Both the position numbers and the translations under genes were made by a program. The notes beneath the pieces were generated by a model. The model did not search any database, had not been told where the DNA came from, and saw nothing but the letters and a program-made list of their open reading frames with translations. Below, one piece after another: positions 8,828-17,365 of a stretch of 64,000 nt of DNA. The first letter of the stretch is position 1; each line of letters begins with the position of its first letter. Source of the stretch: Thalassospira sp. TSL5-1 (lineage in GTDB: Bacteria; Pseudomonadota; Alphaproteobacteria; Rhodospirillales; Thalassospiraceae); the NCBI RefSeq assembly GCF_001907695.1, contig NZ_KV880638.1:1364882-1428881 (forward strand), given 5' to 3'.

Positions 8828-9670
8828 TTAAGCCGCACTTTGCTCCATTAAGCCGAGCAGGAAATTCTGCATGTCGCGCATGTTGGATTGCATGCGGTCA
8901 TACTGGCTTTGTTGTTTGGTCAGATTGTCGCGCGCATCGGCAAGGGCTGAGGCGTAGCTCTGGTCAACATCGTGGTCGGGATACCATTTTTGTGAAAACT
9001 CGCGCCGTGTCGGGGCGGTTTCGTCGGTGTATCGGTTGACGGTGAGATTGGGATATTGTTTTGACAGAAGTGCCGTTCCCTCACGGGTGATGTAATCCTG
9101 GCGGGCCTGGCCGCGCAGGCCCATATCATTGGCTTTTTGAACGATGTTCTGTAAGGCATATCCGCCGCTATGTGATGCAACGCCGCCCGCACTGTCCATA
9201 TATCCCAAAATCTGGTTGCCGTTGGAAAATACGACCCGGACATCGGACTGTGAATCGGGATTTCTTGCTTCCAGTGTTGCGACGGACTGTTTGGCATGTT
9301 CCAGCATCGCCGCCTGTTGTTGCTCGAAATCGAAGGGCGAAAATTGCTGTTGGACTTCCAGCCATTTATCAAAGCTGGGAATCATTTTTTCGTATTGGTC
9401 AGCTGAAAGTTCGGTTGCGACATTGCCGTTGGAATCCGTGAACGTAACGGGTTCATGGTTGTCTTTCCGCATGCCCGCGATCCGTTCTCGCATCGGCGCA
9501 TAGGCTTTTTCGTAATATTGTTCCAGATAGGGGCGCATTGCCGGGTCGGAATACATTTCTTCGCTGAAATCAAAATTTTCGGCGAACGAATTGCCATTTC
9601 CGGACGTCCCGTTCGTTGATTTGGATGCGCCGGAATAGGATGTGCTGGAAACGGAATCGATAACAGACAT
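8828..9670 (-). CDS. Hypothetical protein, Ser/Gln-rich, no recognised domain
   Basis: This 280-residue soluble protein has a low-complexity Ser/Thr/Gly/Asn N-terminus (about 30 residues) and then a mostly helical, Gln- and charged-rich body. A Tyr-rich patch (PYLEQYYEKAYAPMRERI, about 48-65) and a helical C-terminus (LTKQQSQYDRMQSNMRDMQNF) stand out. No signal peptide or membrane segment is present. I chose the ATG at 9670 because GGGAAAGG lies at a suitable distance upstream. An ATG seven codons earlier lacks one. The disordered, small-residue N-terminus recalls secreted or surface-apparatus proteins, but I do not recognise the family. Together with the SprA-like gene it brackets the epimerase on the opposite strand. 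Confidence 0.65.
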   Translation of the reverse strand: MSVIDSVSSTSYSGASKSTNGTSGNGNSFAENFDFSEEMYSDPAMRPYLEQYYEKAYAPMRERIAGMRKDNHEPVTFTDSNGNVATELSADQYEKMIPSFDKWLEVQQQFSPFDFEQQQAAMLEHAKQSVATLEARNPDSQSDVRVVFSNGNQILGYMDSAGGVASHSGGYALQNIVQKANDMGLRGQARQDYITREGTALLSKQYPNLTVNRYTDETAPTRREFSQKWYPDHDVDQSYASALADARDNLTKQQSQYDRMQSNMRDMQNFLLGLMEQSAA

Positions 9671-9894
9671 GGTTCTGCCTTTCCCAAACAATGAAATTGC
9701 TGGTGTTTATGCAAACCATATGCCGCTATTTGCAGGTGTTATCGGGGTATCAGATGCCAAATATCGCAAAAAAGGGGGGAGAAGAATTTGCCGATTGTCC
9801 TAAAGGGGTAGGAAAAAGCTACCTTCTGGACGCAATATAACAATCGTTCGATTGATCAAATCGAATGTTATTAAAAGCCATGATGTCTGGAAAA

Positions 9895-9969
<75 letters not shown>

Positions 9970-9994
9970 CTGTAACAGGCCGGTTTTGGGCAAA

Positions 9995-10069
<75 letters not shown>

Positions 10070-10242
10070 AAGAACCCTTGCGGTGCGGGCGGGTTATAGG
10101 CTACTGCCTAGCGTCTGGTCAAGCCCGAAATATGCACCTTTTTAAACCGGCTGCCGATAGCCGTTATTTTGACACCTTATCGTGTATGTTTCGCGCGGAT
10201 TGACCTGCTTGTTTCCGACCCGTTCAACGACCAGAAGTGATC

Positions 10243-10413
10243 ATGACTGAAAAGAAAAAACAGGCCAAACCCATTCCGTCCCCCCAGCGTTTGAAGCGCG
10301 AAGCCGAGGCCCTGCGTGCCAATCTGGCCCGTCGCAAGCAGCAGCAACGCGGACGCAAGGAAGAAACCCCGGCAGATGATGCCGACAAAAACGAGAATGA
10401 AAGCGGCGCATAA
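10243..10413 (+). CDS. Small highly charged conserved-looking protein (56 aa)
   Basis: The ORF starts at ATG 10243 and ends at TAA 10413. It encodes a 56-residue, Lys/Arg/Gln-rich N-terminal half (MTEKKKQAKPIPSPQRLKRE, then a helix ALRANLARRKQQQRGRK) and an acidic tail. The charged helical make-up, third-position GC bias like its neighbours and position ahead of dcd argue that it is real, although the ribosome-binding site is weak. I believe proteins of this style occur near this locus in related Rhodospirillales, but I cannot verify that. No function can be proposed beyond a possible nucleic-acid or ribosome contact suggested by the basic helix. Confidence 0.6.
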   Translation: MTEKKKQAKPIPSPQRLKREAEALRANLARRKQQQRGRKEETPADDADKNENESGA

Positions 10414-10589
10414 ACCAGAGCCCAAATGCGTTCTTTGCCCCGATTTAACCGCCATTGGCGGGGAAATGGCGCGGGCGAGAGAAAAAATCGGGCTTTGCCG
10501 GGGATAAAGGCATCGTCTGGTTGATCTTGCAGGGCAGGGGCGGGTAAAACCTTGATGGTATCGAAATTCGTTTTGGCGGAGGTGGGACT

Positions 10590-11144
10590 ATGTCGGTAAG
10601 GCCTGATCACTGGATACGCCAGATGGCGCAGGAAAAAGGCATGATTGAGCCATTTGTTGATGGTTTCAAACGTGACGGTGTCATTTCCTATGGGGTGAGT
10701 TCCTATGGCTATGATGCCCGGGTGGCGGACGAGTTCAAGATTTTCACCAATGTCGATTCGGCAATTGTCGATCCCAAGGAATTTTCAGACCAGGGATTCG
10801 TTAACCGTAAAACCGATGTTTGCGTAATTCCGCCCAACAGTTTTGCCTTGGCGCGCACCGTTGAATATTTCCGTATTCCGCGCGACACGCTGGTGATCTG
10901 TCTGGGGAAATCGACTTATGCCCGCTGCGGCATCATCGTTAATGTCACGCCGCTTGAACCGGAATGGGAAGGGCATGTGACGCTGGAATTTTCAAATACC
11001 ACGCCGCTTCCGGCCCGCATTTATGCCAATGAAGGGGCATGTCAGTTTATTTTTCTAAAGGCCGAGGCGGAATGTGACACGTCATATGCCGACCGTGCCG
11101 GGAAATATATGGGACAAAAGGGTGTGACCCTGCCGCGTCTGTGA
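10590..11144 (+). CDS. dcd: dCTP deaminase
   Basis: Dcd deaminates dCTP to dUTP, the main route to dUMP and thymidylate in many bacteria. The 184-residue protein has the trimeric dUTPase-fold pattern: [15 protein letters not shown] near the N-terminus, [10 protein letters not shown], and the active-site segment [18 protein letters not shown] containing the catalytic glutamate, then NEGACQFIF. Length and the C-terminal [12 protein letters not shown] match the family. ATG 10590 follows GGAGGTGGGACT. It lies upstream of murA on the same strand with a 60-nt gap, as in many alphaproteobacteria. Confidence 0.97.
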   Translation: MSVRPDHWIRQMAQEKGMIEPFVDGFKRDGVISYGVSSYGYDARVADEFKIFTNVDSAIVDPKEFSDQGFVNRKTDVCVIPPNSFALARTVEYFRIPRDTLVICLGKSTYARCGIIVNVTPLEPEWEGHVTLEFSNTTPLPARIYANEGACQFIFLKAEAECDTSYADRAGKYMGQKGVTLPRL

Positions 11145-11204
11145 CAGGGCTGCATCACGCCAATATCAAGCACGCCGTGCGCTGCACGGTTTAACGAGGA
11201 TTGA

Positions 11205-12491
11205 ATGGACAAAATCAAGATTTCCGGTGGCCGCCGTCTGCAGGGCAAAATCGCAATCGGCGGGGCCAAAAATGCCGCCCTTCCGCTGATGGCCGCAGCC
11301 CTTTTGACGGATGAAACCCTGACATTAAGCAACTTGCCCCATCTTGATGACATCACATCGATGGCAAAATTGTTAAGCCAGCATGGTGTGGCGCTGCATA
11401 TGGATGGCAATGCCCCCAATGGCGGGCATACCGGGCGTGTGCTGGATATGCAGGCTCGGGAAATCGCCTCGACAACCGCACCTTATGATCTGGTGCGTAA
11501 AATGCGGGCATCGGTTTTGGTGTTGGGGCCTTTGGTTGCACGTTGTGGGATTGCCCGCGTGTCGTTGCCTGGTGGCTGTGCCATTGGCAACCGGCCGGTT
11601 GATTTGCACCTCAAGGCGCTCGAAGCGATGGGGGCCGAAATCCATTTGACCGAGGGCTATATTGAGGCGCGTGCGCCTGAAGGCCTTAAAGGCGGGCATG
11701 TCCTGTTCCCGCAGGTTTCTGTGGGGGCGACCGAAAATGCCATTATGGCCGCTTCCCTTGCCGATGGTGTGACCACCATTGCCAATGCAGCGCGCGAGCC
11801 CGAAGTTGCCGATTTGGCCCATTGCCTGGTGGCAATGGGGGCGGAAATTGAAGGCATTGGTACCGATACCCTAAAAATCACTGGCAAGCCGCGCCTGCAC
11901 GGGGCGGAATATTCGGTTGTGCCGGACCGTATTGAAACCGGCACCTATGCCATTGCGGCGGCCATTACGGGCGGCGAAATTGAGCTTGTGGGAACACGGG
12001 TTTCGCTGATCAGCTCGTTGATTGATGCGCTGCGCCAGGCCGGTATTGAAATTACCGAAACCGACGATGGCATGATCGTGCGGGGTAACCGCGCCACCCT
12101 GAAAGGGGTGGATGTGATGACAGAGCCCTATCCCGGTTTTCCGACCGACATGCAGGCGCAGTTCATGGCCCTGATGACGGTTGCCAATGGGGCCTCGATG
12201 ATTACGGAAACTATTTTTGAAAACCGTTTCATGCACGTCCCGGAACTGAGCCGTATGGGGGCTGACATTAATGTGCATGGCCGGTCCGCCATTGTGCGCG
12301 GCAGTGCCAAACTTTCGGGTGCCGAAGTCATGGCGACTGACCTTCGCGCATCGGTTTCGATGGTGCTGGCCGGACTGGCAGGCGAGGGTGAAACCGTGAT
12401 CAACCGTGTTTATCACCTGGATCGTGGTTATGAACGCCTGGAAGAAAAGCTGGCCGCATGTGGGGCCAAGATTGAGCGTGTGCGCGAATAA
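11205..12491 (+). CDS. murA: UDP-N-acetylglucosamine 1-carboxyvinyltransferase
   Basis: MurA transfers enolpyruvate from PEP to UDP-GlcNAc, the first committed step of peptidoglycan synthesis in the cytosol. The 428-residue length is normal. Visible motifs are [16 protein letters not shown] at the N-terminus, the active-site loop [16 protein letters not shown] with the PEP-binding cysteine at residue 125 (the target of fosfomycin), and the C-terminal [17 protein letters not shown]. Retention of Cys predicts normal fosfomycin sensitivity of the enzyme. The start has GAGGA upstream. It heads the conserved run murA, hisG, hisD, UPF0262, phosphatase. Confidence 0.98.
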   Translation: MDKIKISGGRRLQGKIAIGGAKNAALPLMAAALLTDETLTLSNLPHLDDITSMAKLLSQHGVALHMDGNAPNGGHTGRVLDMQAREIASTTAPYDLVRKMRASVLVLGPLVARCGIARVSLPGGCAIGNRPVDLHLKALEAMGAEIHLTEGYIEARAPEGLKGGHVLFPQVSVGATENAIMAASLADGVTTIANAAREPEVADLAHCLVAMGAEIEGIGTDTLKITGKPRLHGAEYSVVPDRIETGTYAIAAAITGGEIELVGTRVSLISSLIDALRQAGIEITETDDGMIVRGNRATLKGVDVMTEPYPGFPTDMQAQFMALMTVANGASMITETIFENRFMHVPELSRMGADINVHGRSAIVRGSAKLSGAEVMATDLRASVSMVLAGLAGEGETVINRVYHLDRGYERLEEKLAACGAKIERVRE

Positions 12492-12518
12492 TTTTGTGAC
12501 ACCGTGATAAAGATAAAA

Positions 12519-12540
12519 GCCCGTCCCGTTTGGGGCGGGC
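12519..12540 (+). terminator. GC-rich hairpin after murA (possible weak terminator)
   Basis: GCCCGTCCC and GGGGCGGGC form a strong stem with one G-T pair. There is no T-tract after it, so it may be a transcript-stabilising hairpin or partial terminator between murA and hisG. Confidence 0.4.
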
Positions 12541-12624
12541 ATAGTATGACGCGAATATTTATTGCGCCTGGCAGAACGGAATGGCAGGCCGCAGCAAGAC
12601 AACAAAGCGCAAGGCGACTGATTG

Positions 12625-13287
12625 ATGACTGATGACGCAAAGCTGGTGCTGGCCCTGCCCAAGGGACGCATTCTTGAAGAGGTAATGCCCCTGGTGCGGG
12701 CTGCAGGCATCGAGCCTGAAGCCGCATTTGATGATCCGAAATCCCGTGCGTTGCGTTTTGCTACCAACCATCCGAATATCGATATCATTCGCGTGCGCAG
12801 CTTTGACGTTGCCACCTTTGTGGCCTTTGGCGCGGCCCATATTGGCGTTTGCGGCAATGATGTGTTGATGGAATTTGATTATTCCGAAATTTATGCGCCG
12901 CTGGATCTGGGGATTGGCTATTGCCGCCTGGCCGTTGCCGAACCCGAAGAAATGATCGAGGGGGATGATCCGTCGCGCTGGTCGCATGTGCGGGTGGCGA
13001 CCAAATACCCCAATGTCACGCGCAATCATTTTGCCGCCCGTGGTGTACAGGCCGAATGTATCAAGCTGAATGGTGCAATGGAACTGGCCCCGACGCTGGG
13101 CCTGTGCCGCCGGATTGTAGACCTTGTTTCGACGGGCAATACCCTGGTTGCCAATGGCCTGCGCGAGATCGAGCATATTGCCGATATTACCTCGCGTCTG
13201 ATTGTGAATCGGGCCGCCCTTAAAACCCGTCCGACCGAAATTCAGCCATTGATTGACCGTTTCTCCGAGGTGCGCCATGCCGATTAA
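12625..13287 (+). CDS. hisG: ATP phosphoribosyltransferase, short form
   Basis: HisG condenses ATP with PRPP, the first step of histidine synthesis. The 220-residue protein is the short form, which lacks the C-terminal regulatory domain and needs the HisZ partner for activity. hisZ is not in this window. Motifs seen are [12 protein letters not shown] at the start, [22 protein letters not shown], and the PRPP-binding segment [18 protein letters not shown] start it at ATG 12625. A TTG one codon earlier is in frame but unnecessary. The stop overlaps the hisD start by 11 nt, so the two are translationally coupled. Confidence 0.96.
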   Translation: MTDDAKLVLALPKGRILEEVMPLVRAAGIEPEAAFDDPKSRALRFATNHPNIDIIRVRSFDVATFVAFGAAHIGVCGNDVLMEFDYSEIYAPLDLGIGYCRLAVAEPEEMIEGDDPSRWSHVRVATKYPNVTRNHFAARGVQAECIKLNGAMELAPTLGLCRRIVDLVSTGNTLVANGLREIEHIADITSRLIVNRAALKTRPTEIQPLIDRFSEVRHAD

Positions 13288-14572
13288 ATTATCGATAACC
13301 GATCCCGCCTTTGAGGAAGAATTCGTCAAACTTTTGGGCATGAAGCGCGAGGCGGATGCCGATGTGGATGCCGCCGTTGCCGATATTATTGCCGATGTGC
13401 GCAAGCGTGGTGATGCCGCCGTTGTCGAATACACCAACCGCTTTGACCGCCTGTCGATGGATGCCCAGGGCATGGCCGTAACGCGCGAAGAAGTGGATTT
13501 GGCGATTTCGGATATTGAACCGTCGCTGCTCGAGTCGCTTAAAACCGCCGCCACCCGCATTCGTGCCTATCATGAAAAGCAAATGCCGGCTGATGAACGC
13601 TATACCGATGACAGCGGTGTGGAGCTGGGCTGGCGCTGGCGGCCGGTAACGGCGGCGGGGCTTTATGTGCCCGGCGGGCTGGCATCTTATCCGTCATCGG
13701 TGTTGATGAATGCGATCCCGGCCAAGGTTGCCGGGGTGGAACGCCTGGTGATGGTGGTACCGACACCTGATAATAAAATGAACCCGCTGGTGCTGGCAGC
13801 GGCCCGCATTGCCGGGGTCGATGAAATTTACCGTATTGGTGGGGCGCAGGCAGTGGCCGCCCTTGCCTATGGCACCGAAACGATCCGGCCGGTTGATAAA
13901 ATTGTCGGCCCGGGTAATGCCTTTGTTGCGGCGGCCAAGCGCCGTGTTTTCGGCCAGGTTGGCATTGATATGATTGCCGGTCCGTCGGAAATTTTGGTTG
14001 TGGCCGATGGCAGCAATGACCCGTCCTGGGTGGCGGCTGATTTGCTGTCGCAGGCGGAACACGACCCGGTCGCACAATCGATTTTAATTACCGATGATGC
14101 CGATTTTGCCAATGCGGTGCAAAAGGCGATTGATGTGCATCTGGAAACCCTGCCGCGCGCCGAAATTGCCGGGGCCAGCTGGCGTGATTTTGGTGCGGTT
14201 GTGCTGGTGGAAAATCTGGACCAGGCGCCGGCCCTGGTGGACCGCCTGGCACCGGAGCATCTTGAACTTGCTGTTGATGACCCGGACGCCTTGGCCGAAA
14301 AAATTCATCATGCCGGGGCGATCTTTCTGGGCCGTTATACGCCCGAAGCGATTGGCGATTATGTTGCCGGGCCAAACCATGTATTGCCAACCGCCCGTTC
14401 GGCGCGGTTTTCCTCGGGTCTTGGGGTGCTGGATTTTGTCAAGCGGTCATCGCTGATTAAATGTACGCCCGAAAGCCTGGCCAAAATCGGCCCGGCGGCA
14501 ATTGCCCTTGCGCAAAGCGAAGGTTTGCAGGCGCATGGACTTTCTGTGGCGATCCGGTCCAACCGCATGTAA
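13277..14572 (+). CDS. hisD: Histidinol dehydrogenase
   Basis: HisD is a zinc enzyme that oxidises L-histidinol to histidine in two NAD-dependent steps. The 431-residue protein carries [27 protein letters not shown] (a family signature region), [36 protein letters not shown] and [11 protein letters not shown], which hold substrate- and zinc-binding residues. [13 protein letters not shown] is near the C-terminus. Its start lies inside the end of hisG with an 11-nt overlap. The longer frame upstream only reads through hisG. Confidence 0.97.
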   Translation: MPIKLSITDPAFEEEFVKLLGMKREADADVDAAVADIIADVRKRGDAAVVEYTNRFDRLSMDAQGMAVTREEVDLAISDIEPSLLESLKTAATRIRAYHEKQMPADERYTDDSGVELGWRWRPVTAAGLYVPGGLASYPSSVLMNAIPAKVAGVERLVMVVPTPDNKMNPLVLAAARIAGVDEIYRIGGAQAVAALAYGTETIRPVDKIVGPGNAFVAAAKRRVFGQVGIDMIAGPSEILVVADGSNDPSWVAADLLSQAEHDPVAQSILITDDADFANAVQKAIDVHLETLPRAEIAGASWRDFGAVVLVENLDQAPALVDRLAPEHLELAVDDPDALAEKIHHAGAIFLGRYTPEAIGDYVAGPNHVLPTARSARFSSGLGVLDFVKRSSLIKCTPESLAKIGPAAIALAQSEGLQAHGLSVAIRSNRM

Positions 14573-14625
14573 GGTTATTGCATCACAGCATGAAATGCAC
14601 CCAACCGGGGATAGGGGAAAAGATG

Positions 14626-15111
14626 ATGGCAGACACCGAAAACAACCAGTGTATCGCCGGCATATATCTTGACCAGAAATACACAATCCGTCGCCGCCCG
14701 GAAGTGGAGCACGAACAGGCGGTGGCGATTTATGACCTTCTGGAAGAAAACCACTTTGCCCCGGTGGGTGATTTTGTTGGCCCCTATTCGGTGCATATGC
14801 GCATCGAAGACAATCGCATCTATATGGATGTGCGCGGCGACAATGACGATGAAAACCTGACCACCATTGTGTTGCCGCTTACACCGTTTCGCCGAATCGT
14901 GAAGGATTATTTCATGATTTGCGAAAGTTATTATGACGCGATCAAAAAGGCATCTGCCGCCCAGATCGAAACCATCGATATGGCGCGCCGGGGGCTGCAT
15001 AATGAAGGGTCGGAACAATTGCGCGAGTTGCTGGCAGACAAGGTGGTGATTGATGACAACACCGCCCGGCGACTATTTACCCTGATTTGTGTTCTTCACA
15101 TTCGAGGGTAA
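14626..15111 (+). CDS. UPF0262 family protein
   Basis: This 161-residue protein is of a family found almost only in alphaproteobacteria and usually placed between hisD and a low-molecular-weight phosphatase, exactly as here. The core includes a segment rich in conserved acidic and aromatic residues (FVGPYSVHMRIEDNRIYMDV, about 46-65), then LPLTPFRRIVKDYFMICESYYDAI, and a C-terminal helix ending LFTLICVLHIRG. No catalytic motif is evident and the function is unknown. Two consecutive ATGs (14623 and 14626) are possible. The second has the better spacing (7 nt) from AGGGGA. Six nt separate it from the next gene. Confidence 0.9.
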   Translation: MADTENNQCIAGIYLDQKYTIRRRPEVEHEQAVAIYDLLEENHFAPVGDFVGPYSVHMRIEDNRIYMDVRGDNDDENLTTIVLPLTPFRRIVKDYFMICESYYDAIKKASAAQIETIDMARRGLHNEGSEQLRELLADKVVIDDNTARRLFTLICVLHIRG

Positions 15112-15117
15112 CGGCCA

Positions 15118-15564
15118 GTGGCGCAGGATATTCCCGGTGCCGTATTGTTTGCCTGCAGTTATAATGCTGTCCGTTCGATAATGGCGGCCACATTGATGCG
15201 GCATTTCCACGGCAGCCGGGTATATGTCGAATGTTGCGGCTTGCGTGCGGGCAACCTGGATGGTTTTGCTGTGGCCGTGATGGATGAAATCGGCCTTGAT
15301 ATTTCCAGTTACAAGCCCAAAACCTTTGACGAACTGGAAGACGGCTTTTTTGATTTGATCGTCACCCTCTCGCCGGAGGCCCAGCACCGTGCCGTCGAAA
15401 TGACCCGCACGATGGCCTGTGATGTCGAATTCTGGAATACCTTTGACGCCACCTTGATCGAGGGCACACGCGAAACCCGGCTGGAAGCCTATCGTCAGGT
15501 GCGGGATCAATTGCAAAAACGCATTCTGGAACGTTTTCCGCTGGCACCAGCGCCCCGATTTTAG
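15118..15564 (+). CDS. Low-molecular-weight phosphatase / arsenate reductase-like protein
   Basis: This 148-residue protein belongs to the LMW protein tyrosine phosphatase superfamily. The P-loop is CSYNAVRS (C18 to S25 by count from the GTG start), satisfying C-x5-R but lacking the usual CxGNxCRS composition. The general-acid region is also untypical. It is most like the alphaproteobacterial low molecular weight phosphatase genes that follow UPF0262. Its substrate is unknown, and true arsenate reductase activity should not be assumed. The GTG start at 15118 lies six nt after the UPF0262 stop, so it is in the same operon. Confidence 0.8.
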   Translation: MAQDIPGAVLFACSYNAVRSIMAATLMRHFHGSRVYVECCGLRAGNLDGFAVAVMDEIGLDISSYKPKTFDELEDGFFDLIVTLSPEAQHRAVEMTRTMACDVEFWNTFDATLIEGTRETRLEAYRQVRDQLQKRILERFPLAPAPRF

Positions 15565-15620
15565 GCTGTTCTTTCTGCTCAGGGTTCATCCTTTGCGGCT
15601 GGCCCCTGATGCGGGGATGA

Positions 15621-16142
15621 TTATTCCATCAGTTCGGCTTCAGCCGCCAACGAATTTAGCGAGGCCCCGTCGAGCACGAAAATGCGTTCATTCACGGCGG
15701 CGCGCATTCCTATTTTGTTGTAAAATTTTTGCCCGGTCATGTTTTCGGCATCGACCGACAGGCGGATATAGTGGCGGTTGGTGCGTCTGGCATGGGCGGC
15801 AACGTGGGAAAACAGATACCGGGCAAAGCCGCCGCCCCGCAGGGACGAATCCACATATAAATCCTGAATATAAATGCCTGCCTTGCCGCGAAAGGTGGAA
15901 TAGCTGTCAAAATACAGGCACATGGCAAGGGGCTTGCCCTCTTCGGTTTCGCCGATCAGGGCGTGAAAAGCCGGATTGTCGCCAAATCCGTCCCGCAATA
16001 TGTCTTCTTTGGTGCTGACAAATTTATCCAGGCTGTCTGTCACGCGGGCAATTTCGCGTAACATCGCCAGGATATGGCCGGTATCCTGGGCAATCGCGGG
16101 GCGGATTTTGGGGAATTGGTCAGGGGTGAGAACTTTTTTCAT
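15621..16142 (-). CDS. GNAT family N-acetyltransferase
   Basis: The 173-residue protein has the GNAT fold pattern: an N-terminal helix-strand region (IRPAIAQDTGHILAMLREIA), central strands (PLAMCLYFDSYSTF, then GIYIQDLYVDSSLRGGGFARYLF) and the acetyl-CoA loop around SLRGGGFAR, ending with NKIGM and the aromatic-acidic tail. It most resembles the group around diamine/spermidine acetyltransferases (the ALIGE and IQDLYV motifs), but the acceptor is not certain. ATG 16142 gives the normal length. It is divergent from infA and separates the his-linked operon from infA on the other strand. Confidence 0.85.
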   Translation of the reverse strand: MKKVLTPDQFPKIRPAIAQDTGHILAMLREIARVTDSLDKFVSTKEDILRDGFGDNPAFHALIGETEEGKPLAMCLYFDSYSTFRGKAGIYIQDLYVDSSLRGGGFARYLFSHVAAHARRTNRHYIRLSVDAENMTGQKFYNKIGMRAAVNERIFVLDGASLNSLAAEAELME

Positions 16143-16183
16143 GGATGATCCCGTCAGAGGGCTTGGCAATAGAGGTGGCAATA

Positions 16184-16211
16184 TCACCTTATGCTACCTA
16201 TATTAGGTGAA
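16184..16211. promoter_or_regulatory. Inverted repeat between GNAT gene and infA
   Basis: TCACCT (16184-16189) pairs with AGGTGA (16205-16210), and inside it ACCTA-TAT-TAGGT forms a second symmetric element. It sits in the divergent GNAT/infA promoter region and includes a TATATT -10-like hexamer. It could be an operator. The protein that would bind is unknown. Confidence 0.35.
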
Positions 16212-16336
16212 ACATGCACGTACCGCATTGCCGGGGCGCACTGTGTGACACGTGAAAGGGCTTGACCTTTTCGCGTGATCGGCGCAGTTTGCGCCAACCG
16301 GTATTTGGTGTTGCAGCACAAAAGTTTAGGAGTCAC

Positions 16337-16555
16337 ATGGCTAAAGAAGACGTTATCGAGTTTCAGGGCACCGTTACGGAACTTCTGCCCAACGCGATGT
16401 TCCGCGTGAAGCTGGACAATGATCACGAAATTCTCGCCCATACTTCGGGCAAGATGCGGAAAAACCGTATTCGCGTTCTGGCAGGCGACCGCGTTAGCGT
16501 GGAAATGACGCCCTATGATTTGACCAAGGGTCGGATCACTTTCCGCTTCAAATAA
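16337..16555 (+). CDS. infA: Translation initiation factor IF-1
   Basis: This is a 72-residue S1-fold (OB) protein that binds the ribosomal A site during initiation. The sequence [20 protein letters not shown] and the ending KGRITFRFK are the usual IF-1 profile, with [20 protein letters not shown] in the middle. The ATG at 16337 follows AGGAG at normal spacing. Upstream in-frame codons do not add conserved sequence. It is followed by a strong terminator, so it appears to be a single-gene transcript. Confidence 0.98.
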   Translation: MAKEDVIEFQGTVTELLPNAMFRVKLDNDHEILAHTSGKMRKNRIRVLAGDRVSVEMTPYDLTKGRITFRFK

Positions 16556-16580
16556 TCTGCACATGTTATTCCGGTTTGGG

Positions 16581-16608
16581 GCCGCCTTTTATGTAAAGGC
16601 GGCTTTGG
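16581..16608 (+). terminator. Intrinsic terminator after infA
   Basis: GCCGCCTTT (16581-16589) pairs perfectly with AAAGGCGGC (16595-16603), followed by a short T run. It lies 25 nt past the infA stop. Confidence 0.8.
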
Positions 16609-16766
16609 GTATGTGATACCCGTCAAACCGTGATGAGTCTGCCTGTGTAAATCGACGCAATGCCGCATGATCCCTGATCTGGCGGCATTTGTCTGTTTTG
16701 GGGCATTTTTTGCCAAATCGTTTTAAGGTGCGCACCGCGTCTGTTTTGCCAATCGGGAGCCGTCAT

Positions 16767-17363
16767 TTGTCTTCATCTGTTTCATCCAAGCTTGTTCTGG
16801 CATCGGCTTCGCCCCGGCGGGTAGAGCTTTTAACCCAGATCGGTATTACACCCGCCGCCATTGCGCCGGCCGATATTGATGAAACTCCGCTAAAGGATGA
16901 AAGCCCGCGTCGTCTGGCCCTGCGCCTTGCCGAGGAAAAGGCAAAGGCCGTTGCCAATGCCCATGACGGGGCCTTTGTGCTGGCCGCCGATACGGTGGTT
17001 GCCTGCGGGCAGCGTGCCCTGGGCAAACCCGAAGACGTGGCAGAAGCGCGCCGTTTTTTAAAAATGCTGTCGGGGCGGCGGCATCGGGTTTATGGCGGTG
17101 TGAGTGTGATTGCGCCCGATGGCACCCTGCGATCACGGGTGGTGGAAACCCAGGTGATTTTCCGCAACCTTAATGAAGGCGACATCAATCGTTACCTTGC
17201 CAGCGATGAATGGCAGGGCAAGGCCGGGGCTTATGCCATTCAGGGTCTGGCAGCGGTGTTTGTGCGCAAGATTTTGGGTTCCTATAGCAATGTTGTTGGC
17301 CTGTCGCTGTATGATGCCGATGCTTTGTTACGCGGGCTGGGATACATACCGGAGGCCGGATAA
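16767..17363 (+). CDS. maf: Maf family nucleotide pyrophosphatase
   Basis: Maf proteins hydrolyse non-canonical or modified nucleoside triphosphates to monophosphates (dTTP, UTP or m7GTP depending on subfamily) and were first linked to septum inhibition. The family signature LVLASASPRRVELLTQIG is at residues 8-25, followed by AADTVVACGQRALGKPED, GRRHRVYGGVSVI and the C-terminal GKAGAYAIQGLAAVFV. No ATG is available in a sensible place. TTG 16767, preceded by CGGGAG with 6-nt spacing, gives 198 residues, the normal length. The gene is followed after 2 nt by the RNase G gene, a standard alphaproteobacterial pairing. Confidence 0.93.
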   Translation: MSSSVSSKLVLASASPRRVELLTQIGITPAAIAPADIDETPLKDESPRRLALRLAEEKAKAVANAHDGAFVLAADTVVACGQRALGKPEDVAEARRFLKMLSGRRHRVYGGVSVIAPDGTLRSRVVETQVIFRNLNEGDINRYLASDEWQGKAGAYAIQGLAAVFVRKILGSYSNVVGLSLYDADALLRGLGYIPEAG

Positions 17364-17365
17364 CC

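Noticed and set aside
12559..13560. Long minus-strand ORF opposite hisG
   Set aside because: Antisense shadow of hisG and the start of hisD.
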